Shown: piece by piece, positions 31,724 through 44,293 of the stretch
Numbering within the stretch: position 1 is the stretch's first letter
Layout: each line of letters opens with the position of its first letter
From: Providencia sp.
Lineage (GTDB): Bacteria > Pseudomonadota > Gammaproteobacteria > Enterobacterales > Enterobacteriaceae
DNA: 64,000 bases
Reading direction: 5' to 3'
Assembly: GCF_003533305.1 (NCBI RefSeq)
Contig: NZ_DOEH01000015.1
Span: forward strand, 62,001 to 126,000
Made by a program: the position numbers and the translations under genes
Notes under the pieces: model-generated
Seen by the model: the letters and a program-made list of their open reading frames with translations, nothing else
Told to the model about the DNA's origin: nothing
The model's database searches: none

Positions 31724-32045
31724 GAAAACCCTTTTAAGTGATAAAAATGATAACAGATAAAACTGTATGTCACATTTTAGCGGTTTGGGGGCATGTGGAT
31801 AAAGGTTTTTTTGTTAATATTATGATTTAGGGTGTTAAGCTGACGTAACTATCCTTTTTAACCGTCAGTCATTTAATGAATTTAGCATTGTTTTGTCTGT
31901 ATTCATGATGGTGATGTGTTTGAGTGTGTTAACATTTACATCATGTAGAAGTGATATTATAAGTCATTCTTAGTAAAAATTATTTTTACAGTAAACTGTC
32001 GCCAAGACTTGTTGCTAAAACGCATGGATGAAAGGATGTTTTCTG
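31724..32045. other. intergenic region between yqhA and cobB
   Basis: A divergent promoter region of about 320 bp. I see no ORF and cannot assign individual -10/-35 elements with confidence. Confidence 0.4.
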
Positions 32046-32879
32046 ATGTTGCGATACCGTTATAGATTAAAAAAAGTTAAAAAAAATAAGTGTGTGCGCC
32101 GCCAGCGACTTCGCAATCGGGCTTTTTATATTGATAGTAGACTAGCTGATATGAAAAAAGTGAACATTGTTGTATTAACTGGAGCCGGTATATCTGCCGA
32201 GTCTGGAATTCAAACCTTTCGTTCTGCCGATGGATTGTGGGAAGAGCATCGTGTTGAGGATGTGGCTACGCCAGAAGGCTTTGCGCGTGATCCTAAATTA
32301 GTTCAACGCTTTTATAATGAGCGCCGTCGGCAGCTACAAAGCGATGATATAAAGCCAAATGCTGCACATTTTGCATTGGCACAATTAGAAGAACTATTAG
32401 GTGATAGATTTTTACTTATCACACAAAATATTGATAACTTGCATGAAAGAGCAGGTAGTAAACGAATTGTTCATATGCATGGTGAACTGCTTAAAGTACG
32501 TTGCAGTTGGTCAAATCAGGTTCTCGATTGGAAGGGCGATTTAGCTGTTGATGAACGCTGCCATTGTTGCCAATTTCCTCAACCTTTGCGCCCGCATATT
32601 GTGTGGTTCGGTGAAATGCCATTGGGTATGGAACGTATTTATCAAGCGCTTGAAGATGCAACAATTTTCATTTCTATTGGTACATCAGGGCATGTTTACC
32701 CTGCGGCAGGTTTTGTACATGAAGCAAAATTACACGGTGCCCATACTGTTGAGCTTAATTTGGAACCTAGCCAAGTAGAAAGTGAGTTTGAAGAAAAACA
32801 CTATGGATTAGCGAGTAAGGTGGTTGTTGAGTACATTAATAAGCTAGTTACTGAGCTTAATTCAGCGAACAAAATCTAA
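32046..32879 (+). CDS. cobB: NAD-dependent protein deacylase CobB (sirtuin)
   Basis: CobB removes acetyl and succinyl groups from lysines using NAD. It has the Rossmann signature [27 protein letters not shown], the catalytic His in HMHGEL and zinc ligands in CHCC. Two starts are plausible. ATG 32046 gives a long form with an Arg/Lys-rich 35-residue extension resembling the long isoform of E. coli/Salmonella CobB; ATG 32151 gives the short, canonical form. I annotate the long one, preceded by AAAGGA. Confidence 0.93.
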   Translation: MLRYRYRLKKVKKNKCVRRQRLRNRAFYIDSRLADMKKVNIVVLTGAGISAESGIQTFRSADGLWEEHRVEDVATPEGFARDPKLVQRFYNERRRQLQSDDIKPNAAHFALAQLEELLGDRFLLITQNIDNLHERAGSKRIVHMHGELLKVRCSWSNQVLDWKGDLAVDERCHCCQFPQPLRPHIVWFGEMPLGMERIYQALEDATIFISIGTSGHVYPAAGFVHEAKLHGAHTVELNLEPSQVESEFEEKHYGLASKVVVEYINKLVTELNSANKI

Positions 32880-32910
32880 TTTTTGATAGTTAGAGTCATC
32901 GAAACAGCTG

Positions 32911-32936
32911 AAAAGGGAGCATTAGACTCCCTTTTA
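32911..32936 (+). terminator. terminator after cobB
   Basis: AAAAGGGAG and CTCCCTTTT form a perfect 9-bp stem with a 7-nt loop, so it can serve both strands between cobB and the convergent SDR gene. Confidence 0.85.
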
Positions 32937-32973
32937 GCGATTTTAGAAATAAAGTATTCAATCTGATTCTATT

Positions 32974-33684
32974 TTAAACGTTCTCATCCATCATCGCTGG
33001 CATGGTGATTTCTTTTACACAGGTCGCATTGCTGGTACTTAAAATAAAGCGAACAGCATTAATAACATCTTGCAGGGGGATTAACTTGCCTTCGCTGTGT
33101 TCAATAACTTCGTTTACAGGCATCGATAATGGATATTCTGTCGCTAAGTAACCTAAGTTAAGAATAGATATACCAATTTTATCCTCTCGTAATGTTTCCC
33201 TTAGGGATTGAACAATACCTCGCAGAGCATATTTAGTTGCAGAAAAAGTCACTTCTTTGCTCTTATGATTATCCAGCCCCCATGTGGAGCCAATAAGTAT
33301 TATTTTGCTGTTATTGGCTAATCTTAGGTTTGCTAACAGGCTTTTTAAATTTAATAGGCATGCACTAATATTTGTTTGAATGATATTGAGTAATTCGAGA
33401 TCATCAGAGGATTCAAATGTATATTCTTCAGTAAATGCTAATTTTTCCCAGATACCGACGTTATAAATAAGCGTATTTATAGGGCGTTCACCCACTTTGT
33501 TTTTAATCATTTGTGCGCAGTTTATTTGATTAAGGTCGGCTTGGATCCAATGAAAATTATCTGCTTTAAACGGCGGCACAGAACGTGAGACCCCATAAAT
33601 AAAATCTTTTTCGGAGGGTATTCCTTCAATAAGTGCTTTGCCTAAACCTTTACTCACACCATAAATTAAAAATGTTTTTGACAT
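32974..33684 (-). CDS. short-chain dehydrogenase-like protein with Phe in place of the catalytic Tyr
   Basis: A 236-aa SDR-fold protein with the cofactor loop GVSKGLGKAL (residues 9-18) and the structural Asn motif as YNVGIWE. The usual Ser is in LIGSTWGLD. Where classical SDRs have YxxxK, this protein reads TFSATKYALRG: the codon is TTT, so Tyr is replaced by Phe while Lys is kept. It may be a non-catalytic or repurposed SDR. The gene is a single unit lying where E. coli has potABCD. Confidence 0.75.
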   Translation of the reverse strand: MSKTFLIYGVSKGLGKALIEGIPSEKDFIYGVSRSVPPFKADNFHWIQADLNQINCAQMIKNKVGERPINTLIYNVGIWEKLAFTEEYTFESSDDLELLNIIQTNISACLLNLKSLLANLRLANNSKIILIGSTWGLDNHKSKEVTFSATKYALRGIVQSLRETLREDKIGISILNLGYLATEYPLSMPVNEVIEHSEGKLIPLQDVINAVRFILSTSNATCVKEITMPAMMDENV

Positions 33685-34173
33685 TTGATTACCTGTAAAA
33701 TTAAGTGTAAATACACCTTATTTTTATAAGGGATAATAGCGTTACAATATTAAGTATTAGTGTATAGCATGAATGAATGGGTAGATGTTTGGTTAAATGT
33801 GCATATAAATTAATAATGTTAAATTAATACTATCGTCTCAAAAATAATTCGACTTACTGAAATAAAGCATTTATTTTTAAAGTGTTAGCATTAAAATTAA
33901 CTTGACTTCATATTATTTAACTTAAGATTATTATTTCTATATTAAACCATGAGGTATAGTTACAATAATACTAAATTATTATTGATATCCTAATTATTAG
34001 GTAGTTGATAGTCAATAAGATGCTATTTTGAGTAAATAGAGAGTAGTTAACGAATTAACTATTCAATTTTTATTTAAAAAATCACCTGCATTAACCTCAA
34101 AGCTGATTTGAAACAATAATTGTTTGTGTGATCTTTCCCATAATATGAATATTAATATTAAGGGGGATGGAGT
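33685..34173. other. intergenic region upstream of pepT
   Basis: About 490 bp, extremely AT-rich, with no ORF. It should contain divergent promoters for the SDR gene and pepT. I looked for FNR boxes because pepT is FNR-controlled in Salmonella; only half-sites such as TTGATA are present. Confidence 0.45.
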
Positions 34174-35415
34174 ATGGACAAACTCTTGGAGCGGTTTTTT
34201 GAATATACTGCTTTTGATACACAATCAAAACTGAATGCAAAAACAGTACCTAGTAGCAGTGGCCAACTAAAATTTGCCCGTGCGTTGCATAAAGAACTGA
34301 ATGAGTTAGGATTTGAAAAAGTGACATTGACTGATCAAGGTTGCTTGACGGCCTATTTGCCATCAAACGTTGATTGGGATGTGCCAACTATTGGATTTAT
34401 TTCTCATCTGGACACGGCGCCTGACTTTTCGGGCAAAAATGTTTGTCCACAAGTGCTAGAAAATTATCGTGGTGGTGATATTGCATTAGGGATTGGCGAT
34501 GAAGTTTTATCCCCCGTGATGTTCCCTATATTGCATCAAATGATAGGTAAGACTCTTATCATGACTGACGGTAAAACGTTACTTGGTGCTGATGATAAAG
34601 CGGGCATTGCCGAGATAATCACTGCGCTAGTGCGCTTGAAAGCAAATAATACGCCACATGGAAAAATTTGTATTGCTATCACACCTGATGAAGAGATAGG
34701 GCGTGGGGCTCGTCATATTGATTTTAAAGAGTTCGATGCGCTTTGGGCTTATACCGTTGATGGTGGCGGTGTCGGTGAGCTTGAGTATGAAAATTTTAAT
34801 GCGGCCAATGTCTCCATTAAAATTGTGGGTAATAATACCCATCCAGGTATGGCTAAAGGGGTTATGGTCAATGCATTAACTTTAGCTAATCGCATTCATT
34901 CAATGTTACCTGCTGATGAAACGCCTGAAAATACTGAGGGTTATGAAGGATTTTATCATTTGACCTCGATTAAAGGAACGGTAGAAAAAGCAGAGTTAAA
35001 TTATATTATTCGAGATTTTGACCTTAATGGCTTTGAAGCAAGAAAGAAAAATGTCATTCGGATTGCTGAAAAAGTCGGAGAAGGGCTGCATCCTAGCTGT
35101 TATATCGAGCTCACTTTAGATGATACTTATTACAATATGCATAAAGAAGTAATGAAATTTCCGCATGTTGTAGAGCTAGCAAAACAAGCCATGATTGATT
35201 GTGACATTAAACCTATCATCCAACCTATTCGTGGTGGTACTGATGGTGCTCAATTATCTCATCGCGGCCTACCGTGCCCGAACATCTTCACTGGTGGATA
35301 TAATTTTCATAGTAAACATGAATTTATAACTCAAGAAGGGATGGAGCAAGCGGTTAGTGTCATCATGCGTATCGCTGAGTTGACGGCAATACACGCAAGC
35401 AATAATCAATCGTAA
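34174..35415 (+). CDS. pepT: peptidase T (tripeptidase)
   Basis: PepT is a dizinc aminotripeptidase of family M20. The 413-aa protein has the metal ligands in [28 protein letters not shown] and near the C-terminal HSKHEFI, plus a central dimerisation domain. Ribosome binding site AGGGGGATGG precedes ATG 34174. Length (E. coli 408 aa) and order before roxA match. Confidence 0.96.
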   Translation: MDKLLERFFEYTAFDTQSKLNAKTVPSSSGQLKFARALHKELNELGFEKVTLTDQGCLTAYLPSNVDWDVPTIGFISHLDTAPDFSGKNVCPQVLENYRGGDIALGIGDEVLSPVMFPILHQMIGKTLIMTDGKTLLGADDKAGIAEIITALVRLKANNTPHGKICIAITPDEEIGRGARHIDFKEFDALWAYTVDGGGVGELEYENFNAANVSIKIVGNNTHPGMAKGVMVNALTLANRIHSMLPADETPENTEGYEGFYHLTSIKGTVEKAELNYIIRDFDLNGFEARKKNVIRIAEKVGEGLHPSCYIELTLDDTYYNMHKEVMKFPHVVELAKQAMIDCDIKPIIQPIRGGTDGAQLSHRGLPCPNIFTGGYNFHSKHEFITQEGMEQAVSVIMRIAELTAIHASNNQS

Positions 35416-35441
35416 TCAAATTATATTTATCTGACTACAGT

Positions 35442-35477
35442 AAAACGCCCTACACAGTTCAATGTATAGGGCGTTTT
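35442..35477. terminator. terminator between pepT and roxA
   Basis: AAAACGCCCTA pairs with TAGGGCGTTTT across a 14-nt loop; the symmetric A/T flanks suit the two convergent genes. Confidence 0.9.
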
Positions 35478-35528
35478 GTTTATTAATAAAGGCCTATTAA
35501 GATTAATTATTGAATGCGATTATTAATA

Positions 35529-36653
35529 TTAGTCGTCAAAATACCAGTATCCATTATTTACCAGTGCAGTAATTAATGGGATAAAATTCACATCATCAAT
35601 TGCATCGCCGAGCGTCTTACTATTTACCGAATCAAATCGGCATAGGCTATCTGCTGCTTCATAACACTGAGTCTCTAAACATTCGCCATTGACAAAAAAT
35701 TGGTCGCCAACACGTAGAGCTCTTAACCCGTTGAGTTTGTACAAAGTTTCATCTTGAGTTTTCAACAAGTCATAAATTTCTTCTTGCGTATATGGCGGCT
35801 CTGGTGGTGCAACATCTAATTCATGGCGAGATTGAGAAATGTACTCACCTAACCACTTGCGGAATAATTCAGGGTCATTAATCAGAGAGACCATCATTTC
35901 ACGTAGCTTAATTTGCTCACCTTGCAAAACTTCGGCGGGATTATCACGAAATGATAAATCAGGATCGCTATAGCGATAACTCCCAAGATCATTCGAAATC
36001 AAATGGTCGGCAAAGCTACTAATCAGTTCACGGGTATTTGGCGCGCGAAAGCCTACAGAGTAGTTTAGGGAAGGCTCGATGGCATAACCTTCATGTGGGA
36101 ATCCAGGTGGAATATAGAGAATATCTCCAGGTTCCATCTCTTCATCAATAATCGCATCAAATGGATGGACTTGGAGTAGGTCGGGGTGAGGGCTGTGCTG
36201 TTTCATTGGGATTTTTTCCCCAACGCGCCATTGTCTACGACCTTCACCTTGAATAATAAACACATCGTATTGGTCAAGGTGTGGGCCTACGCCACCCCCA
36301 GGTACTGAATAAGAAATCATTAAGTCGTCCATGCGCCAGTCAGATAATACTCTGAATGGTTTCATTAGCGCCGAGCTTGGGTGATGCCAATGATCAACGG
36401 CTTGAACGAGTAGTGACCAATTTTCTTCACCTAAGTGTTCATAGCTTTCAAATGGGCCATGACCCACTTGCCAATTTCCTTCTTTGTGGCTGACTAGACG
36501 GCTATCAACCTCATTTTCCATCGCTAATCCCGCAAGTTCATCAGGCGAGATAGGATCAATAAAACGCGTAAAACCCTGTTTAATAAGCAGCGGTCGTTTC
36601 TGCCAATGACTGTCAAGAAAACTCTGCCAGTCAAGATTCAGTTTATAATCCAT
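35529..36653 (-). CDS. roxA: 50S ribosomal protein L16 arginine hydroxylase RoxA (YcfD)
   Basis: RoxA is a 2-oxoglutarate/Fe(II) JmjC oxygenase that hydroxylates an Arg of ribosomal protein L16. The 374-aa protein has the HxD iron motif in GPHLDQYDVF and the distal His in GFPHEGYA, with a winged-helix C-terminal domain. I start at ATG 36653 (MDYKLNLDW), preceded by an AGGGAC site; a longer reading frame upstream has no homology to the family. Confidence 0.95.
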   Translation of the reverse strand: MDYKLNLDWQSFLDSHWQKRPLLIKQGFTRFIDPISPDELAGLAMENEVDSRLVSHKEGNWQVGHGPFESYEHLGEENWSLLVQAVDHWHHPSSALMKPFRVLSDWRMDDLMISYSVPGGGVGPHLDQYDVFIIQGEGRRQWRVGEKIPMKQHSPHPDLLQVHPFDAIIDEEMEPGDILYIPPGFPHEGYAIEPSLNYSVGFRAPNTRELISSFADHLISNDLGSYRYSDPDLSFRDNPAEVLQGEQIKLREMMVSLINDPELFRKWLGEYISQSRHELDVAPPEPPYTQEEIYDLLKTQDETLYKLNGLRALRVGDQFFVNGECLETQCYEAADSLCRFDSVNSKTLGDAIDDVNFIPLITALVNNGYWYFDD

Positions 36654-36739
36654 CTTATTGTCCCTATTAGAAAACATGTCGTAAATAGTATACCTGAAAT
36701 GGCCTGCAATACAGGGTCTAAATAGCTTCACATCACAGA

Positions 36740-38206
36740 TTAGCTATCTTCAATGACCATCTGTTGCCTAAAAGTGACGATAACGCGGGCTCCACCAAGT
36801 GGGCTATCAATAATTGAGATTTCGCCATCATATTGGTCAATAATATCAACAGCAATAGATAAGCCAAGACCTTGCCCAGGACGCAAGGTGTCCGCACGCT
36901 GTCCTCGAATAAAAATGACATTTCGTTTGTTTTCAGGTACGCCAGGGCCATCATCATCAACGGTGATGGTTAAACTGTCTTGTCCTACAGCAGCTGTTAC
37001 CTCAACAAATTCAAGACAGTATTTACAGGCATTTTCCATCACATTACCCATCACTTCCATAAAGTCATTAGGTTGTCCTAACCATGTGATTTCAGGTGAG
37101 ATATCGACAGTAATAGATACGCCTTTGTGCAGATAGACCTTATGAAGTGCGCTCGCTAAACTATCAATAATGGAAGGAACTGATGAGATTTCACGTAATA
37201 TCAGGTTTTCGTCACCTTGCATTGATGCACGGTGCAAATAATAACCGACTTGTTGTGAAATACGTCCAATCTGTTCCAACATGATAGGTTCTGCTTGCTC
37301 GATATTCATTTGTTTACCTGAGCGCAATAATCTAAGTGTGGATTGTATAACGGCCAAGGGTGTTTTTAAGCTATGCGTTAAATCAGAAAGTGTTGTGCGA
37401 TATTTACTATAACGCTTGCGCTCATTGGTGAGCAAAATATTGAGATTGCGGACAAGCCCTCTTAACTCTGCGGGTGGATTTTCATCCAAGGTTTCTCGTT
37501 CACCTTTTTCGAGGCCGCTAATCTGCGACACCAATGATTTTATAGGGCGTAAGCTCCAGTAGGCAGCAAGCCATAATAGTGGTATCACTAAAATTAAGTT
37601 GGCGAGTAACACATAGCCAAACCATTCCCAAACTAAACCTGTTTTTTGTAAATCTTGAGGAAGTGTATCGACTACAACAATAGTGAGAGGTGGAAGATGC
37701 TCGCTTTCACTGTATTGGTTGACAGAAACGGAGTGGGTGAGAGGCTCATCGTCATTATTCATGTCGTTAAGCTTGGTATTATATTCAGGATTGTTATATA
37801 GCAGTTGACGCGTTTCTTTAATATCGGTGTCAATTTCGTATAATCCCTCTTTTCTTAGCCAATCTTGATGAATGAGTTGCTCAACATTGGGAACATCGCG
37901 TTGACGCCAAAGAACTTGACCATGGTCATCATAGATAATGACCAAAGTTGGATTATTTAACGTAAAATTAGGGGGAACACGGATATCAATTTTATTATTT
38001 TGCCACTGTGCAAGGCTATAAATTAGATTGCTTTGGCTGCGCAGCAGGGTGTAGGTCGTCTTATCAAAGCTAATCAGATAACCCAGTATGGCAACAATAC
38101 CATAGGACAATGTTAGTGCGAGAATAACCGCAGAGGTCGCGCATAAAAAGCGCGCCCGTAATGATAGTGGCTTAATTTTAAATTTTCTTAATGACATATT
38201 AACCAT
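36740..38206 (-). CDS. phoQ: two-component sensor histidine kinase PhoQ
   Basis: PhoQ senses low Mg2+, acid and cationic peptides and phosphorylates PhoP. The 488-aa protein has two membrane segments flanking a PAS-like periplasmic domain, a HAMP region, the phospho-His motif [11 protein letters not shown] and the ATPase motifs NACKYC, DDGPGVP and GQGLGLSIA. The periplasmic acidic patch reads NDMNNDDEP where E. coli has a denser EDDDDAE run. It overlaps phoP by 8 bases. Confidence 0.95.
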   Translation of the reverse strand: MVNMSLRKFKIKPLSLRARFLCATSAVILALTLSYGIVAILGYLISFDKTTYTLLRSQSNLIYSLAQWQNNKIDIRVPPNFTLNNPTLVIIYDDHGQVLWRQRDVPNVEQLIHQDWLRKEGLYEIDTDIKETRQLLYNNPEYNTKLNDMNNDDEPLTHSVSVNQYSESEHLPPLTIVVVDTLPQDLQKTGLVWEWFGYVLLANLILVIPLLWLAAYWSLRPIKSLVSQISGLEKGERETLDENPPAELRGLVRNLNILLTNERKRYSKYRTTLSDLTHSLKTPLAVIQSTLRLLRSGKQMNIEQAEPIMLEQIGRISQQVGYYLHRASMQGDENLILREISSVPSIIDSLASALHKVYLHKGVSITVDISPEITWLGQPNDFMEVMGNVMENACKYCLEFVEVTAAVGQDSLTITVDDDGPGVPENKRNVIFIRGQRADTLRPGQGLGLSIAVDIIDQYDGEISIIDSPLGGARVIVTFRQQMVIEDS

Positions 38207-38873
38207 TCACGTCGAAGCGATAACCTTGGCCACGAACGGTAACAATTACATCATTACTATGAAATTGTTGTATTTTTTTGCGTAACCGACCCATTAAAAC
38301 ATCAATGGTATGACTTTCTCTTAATTCTGCATCTGGATAGAGCTGGCGCATTAATGAGTCTTTGCTCACCACTTTACCATTATTACGCAGTAGTGTTTCG
38401 ATGATGGTATATTCAAAGGCTGTTAGTTTGACGGGCTCACCTGCAACCGTAAATTCTTTACGTGATAAATCGATAACAAAATGGTCTAGCTCAAGTATTT
38501 GCGAGGCAAGTCCACTATTCCTGCGCATCAACGCTTGCATACGAGCAACGAGTTCTTCTAATTGGAAAGGTTTAGTTACATAGTCATCAGCCCCGCTATT
38601 CAATGCTTGCACTTTTTCTTGCCAGCTTTCTCGGGCTGTCAGGACGAGAATGGGAATAGTCACATGCATACTACGCCAGCGTTTGATCATGGATAGACCA
38701 TCTTCATCTGGCAAGCCAAGATCAACTACCGCAATATCAGGGCAGCTTTCATTTAAAAAGTAGTCTGCTTCTTTTGCATCTTCCGCTGAATCAACTTGGT
38801 GTCCAAGGTCTTTGAGTTGAACGGTTAAGTGATGGCGAAGTAAAGCATTATCTTCGACGATGAGAATACGCAT
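38199..38873 (-). CDS. phoP: response regulator PhoP
   Basis: PhoP is an OmpR-family regulator of Mg2+ and envelope-stress genes. The 224-aa protein has an N-terminal receiver with the phospho-acceptor Asp in [12 protein letters not shown], Lys in YVTKPF, and a C-terminal winged helix ending [12 protein letters not shown]. The gene is upstream of and coupled to phoQ. I found no convincing PhoP box upstream. Confidence 0.97.
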   Translation of the reverse strand: MRILIVEDNALLRHHLTVQLKDLGHQVDSAEDAKEADYFLNESCPDIAVVDLGLPDEDGLSMIKRWRSMHVTIPILVLTARESWQEKVQALNSGADDYVTKPFQLEELVARMQALMRRNSGLASQILELDHFVIDLSRKEFTVAGEPVKLTAFEYTIIETLLRNNGKVVSKDSLMRQLYPDAELRESHTIDVLMGRLRKKIQQFHSNDVIVTVRGQGYRFDVNG

Positions 38874-39140
38874 CTGAAAGCCTCATATTAAAAAAAGAGA
38901 GTTAACCTGTCGGTTATATTATCACTATGTTAAAAAGAGAAATCACTGACGACAAGTCATTAAGTAAATATAAGTCAAACAAACCAAAAATATACTCCAA
39001 ATGATCAATTTATTGCGATTTAGTCAATTATCAAAGTGTTATTTGATCTTATCTGAGGTAGGGGGTTTATTTGTATGGGATAAGTAAAATTAATGGGGGA
39101 GTTAAGCGTCGAAATATCAAGAATGACACTGAGAAGGATA
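38874..39140. other. intergenic region between purB and phoP
   Basis: About 270 bp with no ORF. It should hold the phoP promoter on the minus strand. GTTA direct repeats are present near 38901-38934 but with 12- and 16-bp periods rather than the 11 bp of a PhoP box. Confidence 0.4.
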
Positions 39141-39177
39141 TAAAGGCGAACAATTCAGAGTGAAATGTTCGCCTTTA
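39141..39177 (-). terminator. terminator after purB
   Basis: TAAAGGCGAACA and TGTTCGCCTTTA form a perfect 12-bp stem with a 13-nt loop, 14 bp beyond the purB stop. Confidence 0.85.
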
Positions 39178-39191
39178 TTAAATTTAACGAG

Positions 39192-41205
<2,014 letters not shown>

Positions 41206-41207
41206 AG

Positions 41208-42329
41208 TTACTCCTGAATACGGGCTTCAATAATACCGCCACCGAGGCAAACTTCATCTAGATAAAATACTGCAGATTGCCCTGGCGTTACAGCAGCAAC
41301 TGGGTAGTCGAATGCGACTTCAATTCTATCTTCACTCAGCGGTGTAATAGTACAAGGAATATCAGATTGACGATAACGAGTTTTCACCACACAGCGTAGC
41401 GGTTGCGTCATGGTTTCTCTATCAACCCAATGTAGTTGTTGAGCAATTAAGCCAACAGACATCAGGCGAGGGTGTTCATGCCCTTGAGCAACGATAAGAT
41501 GATTATTTTCAACATCTTTATCAACAACATACCAAGGATCTTCTGAGCCTTCTTTGGTGCCGCCAATACCAAGACCTTTACGCTGCCCTAAGGTGTGGTA
41601 CATCAAACCTTCATGCTGACCAATAGTTTCACCGTCGACGGTAATAATTGGGCCAGGTTGCGCAGGTAAATAGCGACCTAAGAAGTCACGAAATTTGCGT
41701 TCACCGATAAAACAAATACCCGTTGAATCTTTTTTCTTCGCGGTGATTAAGCCAATTTCTTCCGCGATACGACGAACTTCAGGTTTTTCAAGTTCACCAA
41801 CAGGAAAGAGGCTTTTAGCGACTTGCTCATGGCTTAAGGTATATAGAAAATAACTTTGATCTTTATTGGTGTCTAAGCCGCGTAGTAGCTGACTTTTACC
41901 ATCAATATCACGACGGCGCACATAGTGACCAGTCGCAATAAAATCTGCACCGAGATCTTCGGCTGCAAACTCAAGGAAGGCTTTGAATTTAATTTCTTTG
42001 TTGCACAGAATATCTGGATTTGGTGTACGACCCGCTTTATATTCAGATAAAAAATGTTCGAAAACATTGTCCCAATATTCAGCGGCGAAGTTAATTGTAT
42101 GGAGTTCGATGCCTAATTTGTCACAAACAGACTGCGCATCAGCAAGATCAGTTGCCGCTGAGCAATATTCTTTATCGTCATCTTCTTCCCAGTTTTTCAT
42201 AAACAGACCAACAACCTGATATCCTTGCTGCTGGAGCAAGTAGGCTGAAACGGAGGAGTCAACACCACCGGACATACCGACGATGACTTTCTTTTGGCTG
42301 TTATCTGACATGGTACTGTTATCTGACAT
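41208..42329 (-). CDS. mnmA: tRNA-specific 2-thiouridylase MnmA
   Basis: MnmA thiolates U34 of Lys, Glu and Gln tRNAs. It has the PP-loop [12 protein letters not shown], the catalytic Cys in [10 protein letters not shown] and the persulfide Cys in [13 protein letters not shown]. The N-terminus carries a tandem [11 protein letters not shown] encoded by a repeated 14-nt ATGTCAGATAACAG. I use the upstream ATG (42329), which has a GAG 10 nt before it; the downstream copy at 42311 would also work. Confidence 0.95.
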   Translation of the reverse strand: MSDNSTMSDNSQKKVIVGMSGGVDSSVSAYLLQQQGYQVVGLFMKNWEEDDDKEYCSAATDLADAQSVCDKLGIELHTINFAAEYWDNVFEHFLSEYKAGRTPNPDILCNKEIKFKAFLEFAAEDLGADFIATGHYVRRRDIDGKSQLLRGLDTNKDQSYFLYTLSHEQVAKSLFPVGELEKPEVRRIAEEIGLITAKKKDSTGICFIGERKFRDFLGRYLPAQPGPIITVDGETIGQHEGLMYHTLGQRKGLGIGGTKEGSEDPWYVVDKDVENNHLIVAQGHEHPRLMSVGLIAQQLHWVDRETMTQPLRCVVKTRYRQSDIPCTITPLSEDRIEVAFDYPVAAVTPGQSAVFYLDEVCLGGGIIEARIQE

Positions 42330-42496
42330 TATAAATAGTCTCAATGCGGAAAAATCAAGCCCCATACTTTAGCATGTTGTACCCTTGTTGCACCAGAGTT
42401 AGCGGCAATATTCTTGGCGCAAGAAAAACAGAGTAAAGACTGACGCGGCTCTATTAATCGTTTTTTATTAGATCAAAATAAGCCAAATCGAGTTGA

Positions 42497-42958
42497 TTAC
42501 CCAAAGTGATCACCATAAGCAGACAGAATATCAAGGGGATAGGTGGTATTTTCTTGAAAGCAAAGGATACTTTGCGCAACTAATGGAGATCGTAAACAAT
42601 TACTTTCAATAATTTGTTGTGCGCTGACCCAGTGGCAACAGCTAATGTCGCTATCTTGTGGATGTGTTTCACAGGTATTTGGTAGTTCGAGTTCAAATAA
42701 AAAACGAATAAAAGGGGTGTTATCAGGCGCTATCCATTGATGAATTTTAATTAATTTTTGCGGTGTAGCGCTGATACCTGTTTCTTCTAAAAGTTCGCGT
42801 TCGGCTGCCTGCAATAATGTTTCATCTGCTTCTAAATGCCCGGCAGGTTGGTTCCACGTAGGTTTACCATTAACCCACTCTTCAACTACTAAAAATTTGT
42901 TTTGGGCATGTACGATAGTCGCTACCGTAATATTGGGTCTAAATTTTGGGCTAGACAA
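42497..42958 (-). CDS. nudJ: Nudix hydrolase NudJ (phosphatase)
   Basis: NudJ hydrolyses nucleoside di/triphosphates and HMP-PP, a thiamine precursor. The 153-aa protein has a full Nudix box, with Gly of GHLEAD about 5 residues before Glu and then REL.EE.G ([10 protein letters not shown]...RELLEETGI). It overlaps rluE by 8 bases and lies before mnmA, as in E. coli. Confidence 0.93.
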   Translation of the reverse strand: MSSPKFRPNITVATIVHAQNKFLVVEEWVNGKPTWNQPAGHLEADETLLQAAERELLEETGISATPQKLIKIHQWIAPDNTPFIRFLFELELPNTCETHPQDSDISCCHWVSAQQIIESNCLRSPLVAQSILCFQENTTYPLDILSAYGDHFG

Positions 42959-43601
42959 TTTTTACCTCCATCCATTCACCGATGGCTAAGTTTTCTAATT
43001 TGAATTCACCAATTTGATAGCGAATCAATCTTAGGGTAGGAAAGCCAATATTGGCAGTCATTCGGCGAACTTGTCGATTTCTGCCTTCATATAATGTGAT
43101 TCTAAGCCAGCTTGTCGGGATATTTTTACGTTCTCTAATTGGTGGATTCCTTGGTTTAACCCAATCAGGTTGTTCAACAAGCTCGATATTTGCGGGTAAC
43201 GTCAAACCATCATTTAATGTTAATCCCTGACGAAATTTAGCAAGAGCCGCCGTATCGGGTATCCCTTCTACTTGAGCATAGTATATTTTGCCCGTTTTTT
43301 TCTGAGGTTGAGTTAAGCGAGCTTGTAATTTACCGTCATTGGTTAAAATTAATAATCCTTCACTGTCCCTATCGAGGCGGCCTGCTGCATAAACATCGCT
43401 TATTGGAATATAATTCTTTAAAGTATCTCGACCTTGCTCATCGGTAAATTGTGGTAGCACATCATAAGGTTTATTAAATAGGATGACTTTACGCACAATA
43501 GGTGGTTTAGAGGGGGAGTGAGTTGCTCGTCGAGTGCGATCCGCATGGGATTTTGGTGTCAGTTTGTTATTGGTTGTTCGTTTAATGTTTGGCTTTGTCA
43601 T
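42951..43601 (-). CDS. rluE: 23S rRNA pseudouridine(2457) synthase RluE
   Basis: RluE modifies U2457 of 23S rRNA. The 216-aa RsuA-type synthase lacks an S4 domain, as RluE does, and has a basic, low-complexity N-terminus. The catalytic [17 protein letters not shown] is followed by [15 protein letters not shown]. It is coupled to nudJ by overlap. Confidence 0.94.
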   Translation of the reverse strand: MTKPNIKRTTNNKLTPKSHADRTRRATHSPSKPPIVRKVILFNKPYDVLPQFTDEQGRDTLKNYIPISDVYAAGRLDRDSEGLLILTNDGKLQARLTQPQKKTGKIYYAQVEGIPDTAALAKFRQGLTLNDGLTLPANIELVEQPDWVKPRNPPIRERKNIPTSWLRITLYEGRNRQVRRMTANIGFPTLRLIRYQIGEFKLENLAIGEWMEVKIV

Positions 43602-43798
43602 AATCAGTTAATTATCCACATAAAATAGTGAGTAACTTTTTGTTTTTCTTTGTCTATTAAAAAATTACTCAATTGATCTTAGTTTATGTGATTTACTTGT
43701 CAAAGAATAGTAATGTGTAGAGATAATAATATTGTTATTATGCTTAGTTAAATTCAAAAAAAAGTAGGTATATAAGTAGGTATAAGTGATGAATGGAA

Positions 43799-43993
43799 TT
43801 AATTAAAATCATCTAGTTGGCTGATAAATTGATAGAATGATTGAAAACCATGTTGAATTAGGTCGACACAAAATAGATGTTCATCTTCAGAAAAATCAAT
43901 GGGATCAATTAAATTTTGTTCACTTCCAATTGCGTGACCAGATTCATGACTTAAATGTAACTCACCGCAAAACTCTAATGCAGAGGCGAAGAT
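43799..43993 (-). pseudogene. C-terminal remnant of a heme-oxygenase-like (iron redox enzyme) protein
   Basis: The minus strand stays open for 64 codons ending at a TAA at 43799-43801 and has no start codon. The product contains ALEFCGELHLSHESGHAIG and then a run of acidic residues and QHGFQSFYQFISQLDDF. The HxxHExxH-like arrangement in a helical, acidic context resembles the C-terminus of heme-oxygenase-fold diiron proteins. Family assignment is tentative; that it is a fragment is clear from the upstream in-frame stop. Confidence 0.45.
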
Positions 43994-44293
43994 TTAGTTA
44001 AACTATTTAAAAATGAAAACATTACGTTGCCTGTTGCTTCCATTACCTCAATAGCAACAAGCCTAAATTTAGCAGGTTGGTTTGAGATTATTGCAATCAA
44101 GTTATTATAGGTAAGTTGGCAGCTAGGGGATAATTTTTCTGACCAAAACTATTCAAGTGTATCACTCAGTGGCAATGTAAATTTATTTAAATTACCAAAA
44201 CTCATAATAAAAAATAACATGTTGGGTAAGAATGAAAGCTTTTCGTTAATCAGTCAATTTGATGAAATATTTTTAGAAAAGAAAAGGTGTTGA
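43979..44293 (+). pseudogene. degraded plus-strand coding remnant, unknown
   Basis: A plus-strand frame opens after a stop at 43976-43978 and runs to TGA at 44291-44293 with one in-frame TAG (44108-44110). The second half, 59 codons, reads like genuine protein (SWQLGDNFSDQNYSS... ending FDEIFLEKKRC). No start codon or ribosome binding site is present and I do not recognise a family. Confidence 0.3.

Noticed and set aside
38885..38940. Possible PhoP box before phoP
   Set aside because: GTTA repeats are present but at 12- and 16-bp periods, not the 11-bp period of a PhoP box.
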